Source of the DNA: Liolophura sinensis
Taxonomy: Eukaryota > Mollusca > Polyplacophora > Chitonida > Chitonidae
DNA: 64,000 nucleotides
Direction of reading: 5' to 3'
Assembly (NCBI RefSeq): GCF_032854445.1
Contig: NC_088301.1
Location: 23,088,726-23,152,725 of the forward strand
Shown here: positions 1 through 36,664 of the stretch, piece after piece
How positions within the stretch are numbered: the first letter of the stretch is position 1
Layout of the letters: every line of letters begins with the position of its first letter
Made by a program: the position numbers and the translations under genes
Notes under the pieces: model-generated
What the model was told of the DNA's origin: nothing
The model's database searches: none
The model's input: only the letters and a program-made list of their open reading frames with translations

Positions 1-860
1 ATTACTTTAATCAGCCAGAGTTTTTTGAGAATTGGATGATGTCAAAACGGGTATGTTTTCCATTTTAATTTATCATCTGTTTTTCTTTCTTTGGCACAGT
101 ATTGACGTTGATTAATTAAAATATGACATGGAGGTCTTAATTTCAAAAGTACATGCATATAGTTTGTGAGAAATAAATTAAACCAATTCCACAAGATAAG
201 GATTTCAAATTCTTTATAAATATGGTTTAATTTTTTTTTCTCCTCATTTTTATTTGCTATGTCATGTATTTGCTTTGTGTTTCAGAAAGAGTTGTTTCCT
301 CCAGAGGATGAAAATGCTGTGAGTATCATTTTTTTTTTTTATTTTGTATATATTTACCTGTTGTCCTTTCATTGTTGCTGAATGATCTGTAATATTGTTT
401 GATTCCACACATTGTTCTCTTCACCATTTTTTTTGTGGTAAGGGGAGAGAACTCTGAGCGCATAATTCCTTTGGGATTATGGTTTTGTGAGAAGTTACCA
501 AATGCCCTACATATGTACGTGACACTTTCTTTAAGCATAGTGAACTTGGTTGCCTCTTCTAGAAATTGACAACTATGTTCTGAAATAATCAGTCATCTGT
601 GATCACCAGTGAAACATACTTACTTAATACGTGGTCACTTTGTTTTTTCGAAATGTTTCATAGAATCCAATTCACATCGCTGATGGCTTCATTTTTTTTA
701 GTTTCTTGAACACGTAGCACAGTATAGTCAGTGTTCGTTATTTGTTTTACTAGTATCTCCTTTGAAATTTCAGAGACTAGCCATTGCCAAAACCATTGAC
801 AGGGTGGAAAGAAGACAGGAAAGACTATGGCAAAAGAAAATGCAACAGTCTGAAAGCTGA
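1..860 (+). CDS. 3' end of an unidentified multi-exon gene (last three exons)
   Basis: Three coding pieces join in one frame with good splice signals. The first is 1-50 (reading frame from base 3, ending in PEFFENWMMSKR before a gtatg donor at 51). The second is 286-318 (KELFPPEDENA, acceptor ttcag, donor gtgag). The third is 774-860 (acceptor tttcag), coding RLAIAKTIDRVERRQERLWQ and nine further residues to a TGA at 858-860. All introns here are phase 0. The C-terminus is highly charged and probably helical. I do not recognise the protein; most of it lies upstream of the window. Conserved splice signals and frame continuity across three exons make this a real gene end rather than chance. Confidence 0.6.
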
Positions 861-1365
861 TAGCTACAAACGTGTGTAATTTGATAGGTTTATGTATCTA
901 GGGTGTGTGATATGCCTCAAATCAACTGGATGCTTTAGCTGAGCGCGATCGGTGATACATCTAACAGATCCTCATGTGTGTGAACTATGTGCCTGTACGT
1001 ATGCTGTGTAATAGTTATATGGTGTCACATAATCATTACAGATCGTAGTCGTCCTGGGGTTGAACTCCAAGAAAGTTGTTATCTGTAATGATCGTATGAC
1101 ATGCTTTACATGTGTAACTTGTTTATCACTCGACCTGTTGCGTACGTTCACTCAATGTTCAAGAGAATGTATCTTTTCCTCTGGGTAGAAGTATGTTTGT
1201 CCGCATCTAATGAGCTACGTGTATCCAATTAATTAGGTCATTACCTCTGTGAGGGCATCAGGATGGTTTCCACTGATAGTGGAATGAAAAGTAACTTCAT
1301 CAAGAGAAGGGGTTTGGCACATTTTTCATGTGAGAATGAACCAAAGCAAAGGCTGCCAGCTTTGT

Positions 1366-1735
1366 TCCTGGGTCCAGATAGGGAGGCATTAGCTTTTCAA
1401 GTGTTTCAAAGGGAAAGATGTTGGTAAAAGTAGCAAGGTGTCGAATTATCGGCAAAGAAATTACATTAATCATTTATAAATTTACAGACGGATAATCAGT
1501 CTGAAGAAGTTGTATTTATCAGCTATAAATCTACCGACTGAAATTCATCGTCAGTCTGCCTTTCTATTTGTTTCATCTACATTTAATCCGAAGAATTAAA
1601 TATGGCTTTCATTTGATTTGGTCTAAAATGTTAAATAGCCTAAAACTTTAATGCATCAAGTTGATCTTCTAAGGGGCTTCCGTTGCCCAAAGTTGTTAGC
1701 GTGCTATAGTTGAGTACAATGACCCAGGAATGTCT
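1366..1735 (+). repeat. Dispersed repeat, copy 1 (pair with 4050-4370)
   Basis: This segment and 4050-4370 align over most of their length. Shared blocks include 'ttcaagtgtttcaaag'-like sequence, 'ataaatttacagac', 'tcgtcagtctgc', 'tttgatttggtctaaaatg' and 'caagttgatcttctaagggg'. The 3' end runs into a damaged SINE head ('agcgtgctat...gacccagga'). Indels and substitutions show the copies are old. No coding capacity is seen. Confidence 0.65.
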
Positions 1736-2043
1736 AACCAAAACAAAAGCTGTCAGCACATTTTTCAGTGTTTTAGCCCAATTAAATATATAGGAAGTAA
1801 ATTATGCACTGTTCCCTATTGTATTTGTCATATACATTGCCACCCCCGTTCATCTATAATGGATGGAATGCAGTTATATAGAAAATTTTCACACTTTTTC
1901 TAGCCCCTATCATGCCTCATTCATGTGATAAATATGCTGTGTAGCTGTATTAGTCCGTAGCTGCGAGAAGTCTCAGCATCTACTGTGACTTTCTTTTATT
2001 CTTTGCAAGGATATATGCTATCAATACAAGTTACATGTACATG

Positions 2044-2280
2044 GGGGCCTTCGTGGCCGAGGTGGTTAGCGTGCCATCACGGCGCAGTGACCCAGGTGCC
2101 TCTGACCAATGCGGTCGCTGTGAGTGCAAGTCCAGCTCTTGCTGGCTTCCTCTCCGACCGTAAGTTGGGAGGCCTGCTAGCGACATGCGGATGGTCGTGC
2201 CTCCCACCATAATGCTGGCAGCTGTTGTATAAGTGAAATGTTCTTGACTATGGCGTAAAACACCATTCAAATAAATAAAT
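2044..2280 (+). mobile_element. tRNA-derived SINE, near full length (family A)
   Basis: The 5' part resembles a tRNA with an A-box-like 'ggccgaggtggttagcgtg' and a weaker B-box-like region near 'gcaagtccagctc'. The 3' part has the hallmark 'ccaccataatgctggc...gtaaaacacc' followed by an (aaat)n tail. This is the most complete of at least a dozen copies in the window and serves as the reference for the family. Confidence 0.8.
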
Positions 2281-2287
2281 ACATGTA

Positions 2288-2579
2288 CATGTAGATCATT
2301 ATAGGTGACAGGACATACTCTCTGAATATGCCTAACTTGCAGTCTGTAAACAGATGAAATTGTTAAAGATACAACGTAAAATTTTGATGGATAATAAAAC
2401 GGTAAAATACATGAAACCAGATGTATGGATGACCATGTAGATCATTATAGGTGACAGGACATACTCTCTGAATATGCCTAACTTGCAGTCTGTAAACAGA
2501 TGAAATTGTTAAAGATACAACGTAAAATTTTGATGGATAATAAAACGGTAAAATACATGAAACCAGATGTATGGATGAC
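2288..2579. repeat. Perfect or near-perfect 146-bp tandem duplication
   Basis: 2288-2433 is repeated at 2434-2579, both starting at 'catgtagatcattatagg' and ending at 'tgtatggatgac'. I see no differences between the copies, so the duplication is recent or maintained by conversion. It lies immediately downstream of the SINE tail at 2280. Confidence 0.9.
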
Positions 2580-3436
2580 GACTTCTGTTCAGTTAGTATC
2601 ATAAGCAGTACTATGAGCCAGGCAGTGTGTAGGCAACCACGACAAAATATGGCTTCTGCAAGGAACAGAAGTTGTCATACAGCTGAAAGATGAGCGCCGG
2701 CAACTTTGTTTGCGTTGGAGTATATGTATGTGTCGTGTATTGTAATCAGTGGTCAATGAGTTTTCCTCTGAAAAATGCATGACAGTTAAAGCAACTCGAA
2801 AGAGGGCTTAACTTGACAAGTATAAAAAAAATGGCAAACAATCCACGTGGCACATTCGACGATTTTGTTAATCAAATAATTTTGAACAAAGTATTGAATG
2901 TGTTTCGGTTTGCGAAATGCTGTGAAATATGACCTCTAATCTGTAAGAAATGACACTGAATTTTTTATTTTTATCTTTTTTTGTCATTTTCTCTAATAAT
3001 GTAAGCTATGGCATTGTTAGCAACAATCAAGTGATTACCAGTTTAATGTTATAAAACAGTCTATAATTGTGTCATTAATTGTATGCAACGTAATGATCAT
3101 ATGAAAACCAGTCATACATGTGTAACATAGATTCATTACATGATGTGATACTTTGATATGATATGTAAATAAAGTGTTGGATTTGTAAGGTATTCTCTCT
3201 TTATACATGCGTCTGATATCGATATCGTTATTGTCACCCTTGAACAATCTCACTGCCACCATTCCGCTAGATTGCGCTCGATTCCAATTTAGTATATTTT
3301 ATTCCAAGTTTATATTTTTTGCGTGCTTGAGGCCTTTTTCACACACCGCTGTCAGACACCGCTGTCTGAATTTCAAGCCGTTTGCGATCATATAGCCCCA
3401 AAGATTGTTTATCTATTCACAAGTAACAGGGGTTTA

Positions 3437-3560
3437 ATATATTTATTTATTTCATTGTTGGTTTACGCCGTTCTTAGAAATATTTCACTTATATGACGTC
3501 GAACAGCTTTACGATGGGAGGAAACCGAGCAGGACCCGTGGAAGCTCACGACTGTCCGCA
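3437..3560 (-). mobile_element. SINE family A fragment (3' part)
   Basis: Reverse-oriented 3' half: 'tttatttattt' tail complement, then 'tttacgccgtt...atatttcacttatatgac' and 'gatgggaggaaaccgagcagg'. The tRNA-like head is missing. Confidence 0.7.
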
Positions 3561-4049
3561 GGTACTGGGGGATGAAAGTCGGATTCCAGATTGAAAATGG
3601 TCCTATTAGGCATGAAATTCATGTAAGGTGAAATCACTCTTCCGGGCGAAATTTGCAGATTTTCAGATAGATTTATGTTCATGTGTAAGCCCTGTCATTT
3701 TGAAGGAAGTTCATTCTGCAATGCGAGATTTTGCATTACATGAACTGCACAATGAAGATGAACTGTACTCCGTTAAATGACCACTATGGCTCCATTTATG
3801 GAGCCTGGTCTAAATTTATTTAATTATTTCCAGGAATTTCGATCGGTGTTTTAGGTCATGTAGAAGAATGTCCACAACCATACCAGCGAAAAGTGGATAA
3901 GAACACGGATATTTAATGACGGATAGGTAATTTTCTGAGAGACCTTATGAGAAAGCACTTTAATGTCAGCGCAGAAGTGTAAACAACCACGACGGAGATA
4001 AAAGTTAGAGCAAACCTAAGACCAGAAATAAAGCCACAAGTGCAATATT

Positions 4050-4390
4050 TTTGTTCGTGGGACGGGTCGGATAACATTAGCTCTTCAAGTGTTCAAGAAA
4101 AATAGCAAGATGTCGATTAAGCGGCGAAGAAGTTTCATTAATCGGTTATAAATTTACAGACTGATACTCATCGTCAGTCTGCATTTCTGTTTGTTTAATC
4201 TACATTTAATCCAAACAAAATTAAATAAGACTTTTATTTGATTTGGTCTAAAATGTTATACAGCCTAAAACATTGATGCCTCAAGTTGATCTTCTAAGGG
4301 GCTTCCTTGGACTAGTAATTAATTATAGCGTGCTATATAGTGCAGTGCAATGACCCAGGAGCCTCTCACCAATCCTGTCGCTGTCAGTTC
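4050..4390 (+). repeat. Dispersed repeat, copy 2, running into a SINE head fragment
   Basis: Second copy of the 1366-1735 repeat. It ends in 'agtgcaatgacccaggagcctctcacc', which is the 5' part of SINE family A (bases 4320-4390). Confidence 0.6.
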
Positions 4391-4489
4391 ACATGTTTCC
4401 CTGTGGCACAGTGGTGTCTTAGTACATGTACTATCAAACACCACCGTCCTCAGTCACAAGGTACAATGATCAAAGCAGTCTCAAGCAAT

Positions 4490-4745
4490 ATCAAAGACTT
4501 CCAGGATAGCGAGTAAATCGAGAGCAGCGACCACAGTGTGATATTTGGCAAATGGTCACACGCAACCGATGAAGTATGCGGCCTCATGTCAGTTTCGCTC
4601 CGTTATGGTTTTTTTCTAACTGTTCACGTAAATGCTTAAATAGGAGCAAATTACACTCCTCTAGCACCAAGGCTTATGCAAAAAAATGTGCATTGATAAA
4701 TGTAACTCGTTAGACGTCACTAGTATAGAATTACTCAAAATGCTG
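4490..4745. repeat. Dispersed repeat shared with 26775-27035
   Basis: Shared blocks with 26775-27035 include 'gtgtgata', 'accgatgaa', 'attctaactgttca.gtaaatgc.taaatag', 'gcaccaaggctt/gcaccatggctt' and 'ttagacgtcact.gt'. One copy lies about 1.4 kb upstream of the first hydrolase gene. The other lies about 180 bp upstream of exon 2 of the second gene, so these are either old mobile-element remnants or a shared non-coding segment. Confidence 0.55.
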
Positions 4746-5970
4746 CGTTGTCATCACAATTAATGCACCATCACATACAATCAATGCAGAAAGGGACCTG
4801 GCCACAAAATATTTATTCCACTAGCAGAATCTTGGCTTAAGCAGAAATACAATATTAACGACTTCAAAGACATGTAGGACTAAAAATAACCAGGATTGAA
4901 TTTCAGCCATTAAAAAGTAACTTAATTTTTTAAAATGAGTGCTTTTTTGTATTAACTATTTGACTTCCATGTAGCTGTAAGAAAAGCCTGTAGATACGAG
5001 TAAAATGACAATTGTCTGCATGGCTGTCCACGGTCTAAAATTTTAGGTGAAATGGTGTAGTCCTTGACAATATAAAGACTCGTCTGAACGATGAAACGAA
5101 GTGATGAGACGACGCACTATCGTTCCATCTGTTCGTATTGTCGTTCTATCGCTTCGTAAAATCGGTCCATCTCGTCGCACTGTCGTTGCATCACTTAGTT
5201 CCATCGTCGATCGATGGAGGAATACTAAACGGTGGTACGACAATGGCCTTAACAGGCCTTCATACTTGGGAATTTAAATTTTACATTAGATTCACAACAA
5301 CAGGGGATATTCCCGTTTGTGTTGAATAAATTTGAGTGGCCAAAGGATATAGTTAAAAGCTGTTCATGACTTTGTCTAGCTTGATTGACATGTACACCTT
5401 TCACATGCACGTGGATCTACTTGGGGGTGCGTTTTAAAGTTCGCATTCCATCATGTCTATCAGTTTCCATATATTCAACTGATTAAATCAGGACTAAAAC
5501 TTGTCCGTATATATTTTCCTTCATCCGATGTCTCAAGCAGCGGTATTGGTGACCTGCCAACATATTCAGTATTAATATACACATACTCATTGCCGAGAGC
5601 TGCATAGTGATTTAAGCTAATATATGGTATGGACAGTTCTCTTCTTTCGAAGCTTCAGCAAGCTTTTCAAAGTTCATTGAAATCGCTTGAATGCCAAATA
5701 ATTTGTTTGCTCTGGAGTTTTGGAATATAATCTACATGTATACAATATTGCCAGTGTACTCTGTAGGTGCATCTGTCCGCTTTTCGGAAAGTAGGCTAAA
5801 ATAATATAACTATCTTTTGTGCAGCAGTGATCCACCAAGCTTTGTCATGATAATCCTTTTGTCATGACAGAGAAAACTACCTCATCACAACATGTATAGT
5901 ATGTTAGTTGGTGTAGGTCGGTTGACGGCCCAGAAAGAAGGGCTATTGATTAGACTTCGGGGAAACCTCA

Positions 5971-5979
5971 CTATATAAG
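5971..5979 (+). promoter_or_regulatory. Possible TATA box of the first hydrolase gene
   Basis: 'ctatataag' lies about 125 bp before the chosen ATG at 6103. The second paralogue has a similar TATA-like run about 105 bp before its ATG. Position and sequence are consistent with a core promoter with a short unspliced leader; no transcript evidence is available. Confidence 0.4.
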
Positions 5980-6102
5980 TTGTATAAGAAAAAATATTTT
6001 ATAAGACTTTACACAGCCTACAAATACATCAATATCAGACCCACCAGGCTGTGGTGGTTCGAGCTGAAGCACACGCGAACAGAAATACCGCAGATTACAA
6101 AA

Positions 6103-16610
<10,508 letters not shown>

Positions 16611-16614
16611 AGAC

Positions 16615-17040
16615 AAAGACCGCTCAAAATCGAAGTAAACTTTAGTAGATAGGCCACTTAAATGCATGCAAAAGTGTGAATATAGTTGAAGGAACTTCAA
16701 CATTTGAATTCTGTTATGAAATTTATGAACCATGCTTTACCTGACTTTACAGGAAATCCTTCCAACTCCTATGTCTATTACTGAAATGATATTCTGGAAA
16801 TTTCTCCCCCCTGGTGAACATAAGAAAAACTAGGCCGTGTGATTTCAGATCTTCTAAACAACGTCAGCTTGGCCATTAAGGTCCACCATGCAATTCAAAC
16901 ATTTGAATGTCTTTAACACTCTTCAAAACAGGTAAACATATAAATGACAGTACTTGTACGCATAGGTTTCACTTGTGTGTCTGATAAACCTTACTTCATG
17001 TGTCAGCTTTGTATTATTTAGTAGTAACTAGCAGCTGGTG
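16615..17040. mobile_element. MITE-like foldback element, copy 2
   Basis: Diverged copy of 10840-11365. Shared blocks include 'aatcgaagta', 'ggccacttaaa', 'caacatttgaatt', 'tatgaaccat', 'cctggtgaacat' and 'caaacatttgaatgtcttt'. It begins within a few bases of the stop codon of the first hydrolase gene, so it probably supplies that gene's 3' UTR or lies directly beyond it. Confidence 0.6.
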
Positions 17041-17183
17041 AAACACGCTAAGAGGAACACATTACTAATATGGATAAAAAACTCCTTCAATTATTGCTGG
17101 TGCTGTTTCGATGTACAGCGAAGTAAAACTATTTTAGATAGCCCCAGGTGGCTACTTAAACTCCTCTGGTTATACTGGACTTG

Positions 17184-17706
17184 CGGGTATCGTAGCCACA
17201 GGGGTAACCAATGGTAAACCATACACCGACTCACGCCATGTCCGATAAGTCCTTTCTAAATATTGACTGCGGTCCAAAACTGGTGTCAACTTTGGCTCTT
17301 ACCTTTTAGCTCGCCTGCACACGCAACATCCCAGCTATATTCTATTTGGTAATGGCACGACATTTCTAAATAAGACGTCCATTACGCTCGTCTTGTCAGG
17401 TTTGATGCGCATGCGCCATCTAGGAGCGATAACTTTTCAAAGACCCATAACTGTGGTGAAGGCAAAATGGCTGCTGCTTTAGCGATGACTGTGAGGTGAA
17501 TTTTGGTGTCGTGTGTCCTTAAAAAATGGAGTATACCTGAGATGTTGCGTGTGCGGGCGAGCTGAGAGATAAGAGCCAGAGTTGACACCAGTTTTGGACC
17601 GCAGCCATTGTTTAGAAAGGACTTATACGACATGACATGAATCGGTGTATAGTTTACCATTGGCTGCCCGTGTGTCTACGAAACGTCACCAGCAATAACT
17701 GATGGA
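17184..17706. mobile_element. Large inverted repeat (foldback), arms about 160 bp
   Basis: The arm 17184-17345 is the reverse complement of 17540-17706. Matching blocks are 'aatggtaaaccatacaccga', 'gtcctttctaaa', 'gcggtccaaaactggtgtca', 'gctcttacc' and 'gcacacgcaacatc'. The loop is about 190 bp. A further matching piece ('ttattgctggtg') sits outside the left arm near 17095, suggesting the left arm was interrupted. A non-autonomous DNA element is the simplest reading; no clear target-site duplication was found. Confidence 0.65.
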
Positions 17707-19058
17707 GTTTTCGGGTCCATTAGTGATGGGCTTGTTTACTTAATTACATAATTTACTTTAATGCTACGTCATTAGTTAATATATACCTTACTATTTTTTA
17801 ATATTTATTTAGATGAACAGAATAAATCTATGCAGGCCATATAATTATTTCAATGAATGCAAATTGTTTCTTAATAATTATATATTTGAATAAATATTTG
17901 TACAGAAACATGGTGTCCATAATATAGGGTGTTTTGTCGTTAAATAACCGTGTCTTTTTTTCCTAAATCAGTCCGAATGCCCACAGTGGTCTTGTGGTCT
18001 ATATTTACATGAACAAATATTTGATATTCGATGTACGCGAGCCTAAACTTAACTAATGTGAATCAGATAAATTTTCACATTTTGGGGCAATCGATGGCTT
18101 AGTCGTCTAACCTCTTTATATATACTGTAGTAGCACATTTATTCACTTATTTGACAAAGTTTCACGCTGGATTAAATTCACAATATTTCACTTACATCAC
18201 TACAGATAGCAATATGGAGTGAAGGAAACCTTAAGAACATCACCGCACCGCGACCGCGGCAGGATTGACCAAGTAATTTTCTATCCAAAACAAAGGTGTA
18301 GCTTTGCACGTTTCATCCATTGAGGTCCTGGCAATAGACTCACGGCAGGTGTTAAAAACTCACAAAGATGAGTAAAAAATGTGGGGAAAAATCTCAGAGA
18401 AAAAAGTGAATGTTCCGTTTGTGCATAGTTACGAAAAGCCACTTAACACTCTTCAAACCTGGGTACATATGACCTTATACATTGGATTAGATGCACATTC
18501 AGTTATAATGTAAACATTTAAAACAAACAAAGGACCCACCTTTGCCCTGGGTAAATATGCGCGCTTGCCTTTGCAAGTTTTGTCTTCTCACGTATTAAAT
18601 GAGAGCCTTTGTCGGGCGAAGTAAAAAAATATCTAGGGTCATAAATTGGGTGAGCTTATTTCATTGGATACCGTGAAGCCCCTCCATTGTTGCTTTGGTA
18701 TCAAAGTCTAATAAAATTTATTCTTCTCTACTTTCTCTCCCCTCCCAGTGCATGACCTGTGCCATTTATAGAATGTCCCCGGTGTGCACATGAACTATGG
18801 GTGACGCTTGTCCTTCATCTGACATATTCTCCATTTTTGTGTTTTCTTTGTCTTTGAGAACTGTACACAGCTCATGAAAAATTAGAAAATTTCTGATTTT
18901 GAACTGATATATGTTTGGAACTAATCACATAAATGATATTAAACTATTAAAAATCAAGACGCAAACTTGTATACCCATCAGAGTCGTAGAGTCAGATTAC
19001 CAAGAAATTTTTCCATAACGCTCCTGTGAGCCCTATAGTTCATTTAAGCAGGGAACAA

Positions 19059-19114
19059 GGGTAGGGGTGGGGGTGGGTGGTGGTGGTGAGTGGGTGGGTG
19101 TGGGGGTTGGGGGT
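19059..19114 (+). repeat. G-rich tract, G-quadruplex candidate
   Basis: Many runs of three to five G (ggg-tg-ggtgg spacing) within 56 bases, enough for one or more G-quadruplexes on the + strand. It is about 2.2 kb upstream of the second hydrolase gene. Confidence 0.7.
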
Positions 19115-19996
19115 GAATGTGTAGGGAGTTACAGGTACCTCCATAGCCAGTTGCGTGATAGGTAATGTCACTGTTAAATCTGATGTAACGTGTCACTGAA
19201 CGTACAAACATAAAACCTTATTCCGGGATAAAATGTACGCTCCTTAAACATATATACGGAAGTTAAAAATCTTTTGAGTAAGAATAATGTACATATAATC
19301 TCGGAATTAAAAGGTCTACATTATGAAGGCATGTTCATATACACGCAATTGGCTAAGTCAGAAATCTGATACTTTTGAGAAATAATTTATATATAATCTG
19401 AGAACTAAGAGGTTTACATCAGATCATAAAAGCGTGCACATCAAAAAGATGGACTGAAGACTAAGTAGGAACATAAAACTTAACTCTGGGACTTCACCTA
19501 AACAGAACAGCTGATCTCAACAAGAAAGCTTAACTGGACACCGACACCGACGTCATTTTCCCCTCTTTCATAGTACCTCACAATATAGGCCTCAACGTGA
19601 CACAAAATGAGCTTTTACATTTTGGGGGGGGGGGGGGAATTCAACTCACTTTGCAAAGTTTGCTGCCCTGGTAATTCTGTAACAATATACCAGAATTGGA
19701 GCTTGATCCCATGCGGTGGTTGTGGAGTAGAATGCTGTTAAAGGGTTTGGTTACGTATAAAAATATTTTTAGTCGTCCGAGCAACAGCTTTCAGCTTGGA
19801 AGCCTAATTATGTCTTAATTATATTTCTCGTTAAGACAACGTAATGGACTAGAACATACAGAGCGCTTAAATTCCCACTAAACCACCCAAACTATGTCAC
19901 AAAACAAGCCTTTTGTATTTCTCTATACGGTTCCGTACCTACATCCTGGAGAATTTATGACGATAGCAGTGTTTAATTGAACATTTAGAACTTATT

Positions 19997-20002
19997 GTTG
20001 AT

Positions 20003-20037
<35 letters not shown>

Positions 20038-20185
20038 TTTCACTGGTGTTTTACGCCGTACTCAAGAATATTTTACTTATACGACGGCGGCCAGGATTAT
20101 GGTGGGGGGAAACCGGGAGAGCTTGGGGTAAACCCATGAGCATCTTCAGGTTGCTGTCAGACCTTTTCACGTATGGCCCTTAATG
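19997..20185 (-). mobile_element. SINE family A copy with long (TTTA)n tail
   Basis: It starts with about ten copies of 'ttta' and continues 'ggtgttttacgccgtactca', 'acgacggcggccaggattat' and 'ggaaaccgggagagcttggg'. The long uninterrupted tail suggests a relatively young copy or tail expansion. Confidence 0.85.
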
Positions 20186-20579
20186 TTAATGTCAGTCACA
20201 TGTCTTTAGACATTCAGTGGTATAAACTATGATATTTATAAAAAAAAAAAAACAGCACAGAAAATTATACATATCTGAACAGCTCTTGCCTCTACACCAA
20301 AACTATTGCACACACAATTCGTCCTGGGGAAACGCCAAGAAACAAACGGCTGAAGCGCGCATTGACTCACCAGGACACACTAAGGCATTTATCATACAGT
20401 TCAACAGCCAGCAATATATTTACAAGGTGTATAATAGAAGTCATATAACATAGCATATTCACTAAGATAAGGATACAAACAGGTAATGTTAATTTAGATC
20501 CAAACTTAAAAAAATAACACACTTTTTATACAAGGTCGTCCGAAACAAATAAAAAGAACTTTGTGATAACGGTAATATA

Positions 20580-20655
20580 TTCCTTCTACCATGTTGCTGG
20601 CCGCCGTCGTATAAGTCAAATATTTTTTAGCACGGCGTAAAACATCAATACAGTT
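20580..20655 (+). mobile_element. SINE family A 3' fragment
   Basis: Short piece with 'gctggccgccgtcgtataag' and 'cacggcgtaaaacatcaat'. Confidence 0.75.
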
Positions 20656-21183
20656 GGGTTCACTGTAAAGTATGTATCACTAAATATTCTGCTTGGGATA
20701 GCGAAAATACTCTTTGACACTTTTGATGGTTTTATGATCGCGGTGATGTGCTGATCCTTTGCCACCCAATCAGAGGTTTTAAAAGAATGTTTATTACATG
20801 ATCAATCGGCAATGAGACGTTTTTTCTGGATGTGATGCATGTTATTACTGAAGATTGGCCCATCGGCAGTCCGCTCGTTCTCCCGATCTGTTGCATGAAA
20901 TAATGGTGTAACAACGAAGCATCAAAGAACTTTGAGATTTTTCGAGACTATAGACATCAAACAGCCCCTAGTACTATTTTTAATCGCAAACGTTGCGCCT
21001 AACATAATAGCATTTCATCAAATACAGATTGTGTTATACGCATGATCTGTGGTCCATGGAGCTACCTTAGGGATTTGCCTCAAGAATATTGCCTTTATAC
21101 TTATTGTGAACAAGTGAATAGACTGTCCGCAAAACCCAGATACGTACTGAATTCGATATCAGATGAGCTGCATTGAATGCTTG

Positions 21184-21193
21184 ACATATATAC
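21184..21193 (+). promoter_or_regulatory. Possible TATA box of the second hydrolase gene
   Basis: 'catatataca' lies about 105 bp before the ATG at 21295, matching the spacing of the TATA-like box in the upstream paralogue. Inference only. Confidence 0.35.
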
Positions 21194-21294
21194 AGCTCGT
21201 GTCTCTTGTCTGGCAGCCCAACGAAACAAGTCGGGCCCTTTCGATCCATTTAACCGCCAAGAAGAAGGAAGCCGCATGACTTTCCGATAAAACA

Positions 21295-35377
<14,083 letters not shown>

Positions 35378-36077
35378 GAACGGGTTTGTAAACCCAAACC
35401 CCGTAACAGACGCCCCGAAGCCAAAGTGTCTCACGGACGGAGGGTCAACTCTTCTGTCCACCCTCACGACCATTTCACTAGCTCTGGGGACATGGTTTGC
35501 TGTGTACATGACCTTGTAGAGTGCACCACTGTTAACCGTGTTCGTAGACTGAAAGAGTGTTTCTGTAAGATCCGTTCATAATCGTTCAATGAAAATAATC
35601 GGGTTACATCAGCTTAATTCTAGACAACTGTTTCGTTTCAAACATTTTAAAAGTTGCAATTGTTTCTCTAGTTCAGATCGAATTGATTAACAGCATGGGT
35701 GGTTTGAATAGGTTTACACTCTACATTGAAGTCAACGAACATCTAAAGCAAAGTGAACGTCGATCTATACGATTATGATTACATTTTTGTTGTTTTGCTG
35801 AAGGAATGTTTTCGTAAACACGTTCTCATTGCATTCACAGAATGGAGATGTCCGATAAATAAGTGCTTTTTATTCAGAGTGTTTTGTTCAATAGTTAGAG
35901 GAAATTCTTGTATTATCTGACACACAGGGACACAGTAGATTCCCCCGCTCTCATTTTTTGTGGCACCAAAACAAGCGATCCACATGTGGGAAAGTTCGTC
36001 AGTATATATAATAATAAAATTTAAGGATAAAGATACAAAAGATTGGAAACATTTAAGTCTAACTTTACTACACTGTG

Positions 36078-36170
36078 TTTCCTCCCAACATAATGCTGTC
36101 CGCCGTTGTATTAGTGAAATTTTCTTGAGTACGGCGTAAAAGACCAATTAAATGAATAAATAAATACATA
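36078..36170 (+). mobile_element. SINE family A 3' fragment
   Basis: 'cataatgctgtccgccgttg', 'gtacggcgtaaaagaccaat', (aaat) tail. Confidence 0.75.
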
Positions 36171-36664
36171 AATTTGCTACCCATGGTATAGTTTACTTTC
36201 ACTCCATTTAAAAAACATCAATGTAATATATAACTTTAATAATTTGCCTTTTTAGGACTGGTAAAAATGTTGTTATCTAACACTATGTCTAAAACTTCTG
36301 GGTATTTTGTTACGCAACTCTTTGATGCATGTGTTTTACATTATGAATATTATAAAAGTCTGGAAAAACTATCTTGCAAGAAATAATTATGTTGACACAC
36401 ACATTTTACGGCAGTTTCATGCATATGCACATATCTTAATGAGCCGCTTTACAAGTTGCGATCAAAACCGTTTTGACGTTTCATTTCCGTTGGATATTGA
36501 TATTCGGTCGTCTATTTATATTTTGTGACAGATCATTTATAAATAAACACACATCAGTTTGTGAATGTATAAGTCTTCCCGGAATTTCTTGAACTGTCTT
36601 TACTTCTATTTAATGGCTGTACATTTTTTCAATCTATAGCGTGTCGAAAGTTGATTACATAGAA

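Larger units (their letters stand above)
861..5960. other. Intergenic region with dispersed repeats, no gene seen
   Basis: About 5 kb between the upstream gene end and the first glycoside hydrolase gene. It holds SINE copies, a 146-bp tandem duplication, two pairs of dispersed repeats and AT-rich unique sequence. Short ORFs here (under 80 codons) have no recognisable content and follow repeats. At 5095-5215 there is a degenerate run of 10-11 bp units of the type 'atcgttcc/atcgcttcg', rich in TCG, that looks like a decayed simple repeat. Confidence 0.6.
17710..21180. other. Intergenic region between the two hydrolase genes
   Basis: AT-rich sequence without a recognisable gene. It contains a weak SINE-like stretch near 18180-18290, a G-rich tract at 19059-19114, a poly-G run near 19625, and SINE fragments at 19997-20185 and 20580-20655. 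Confidence 0.6.
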
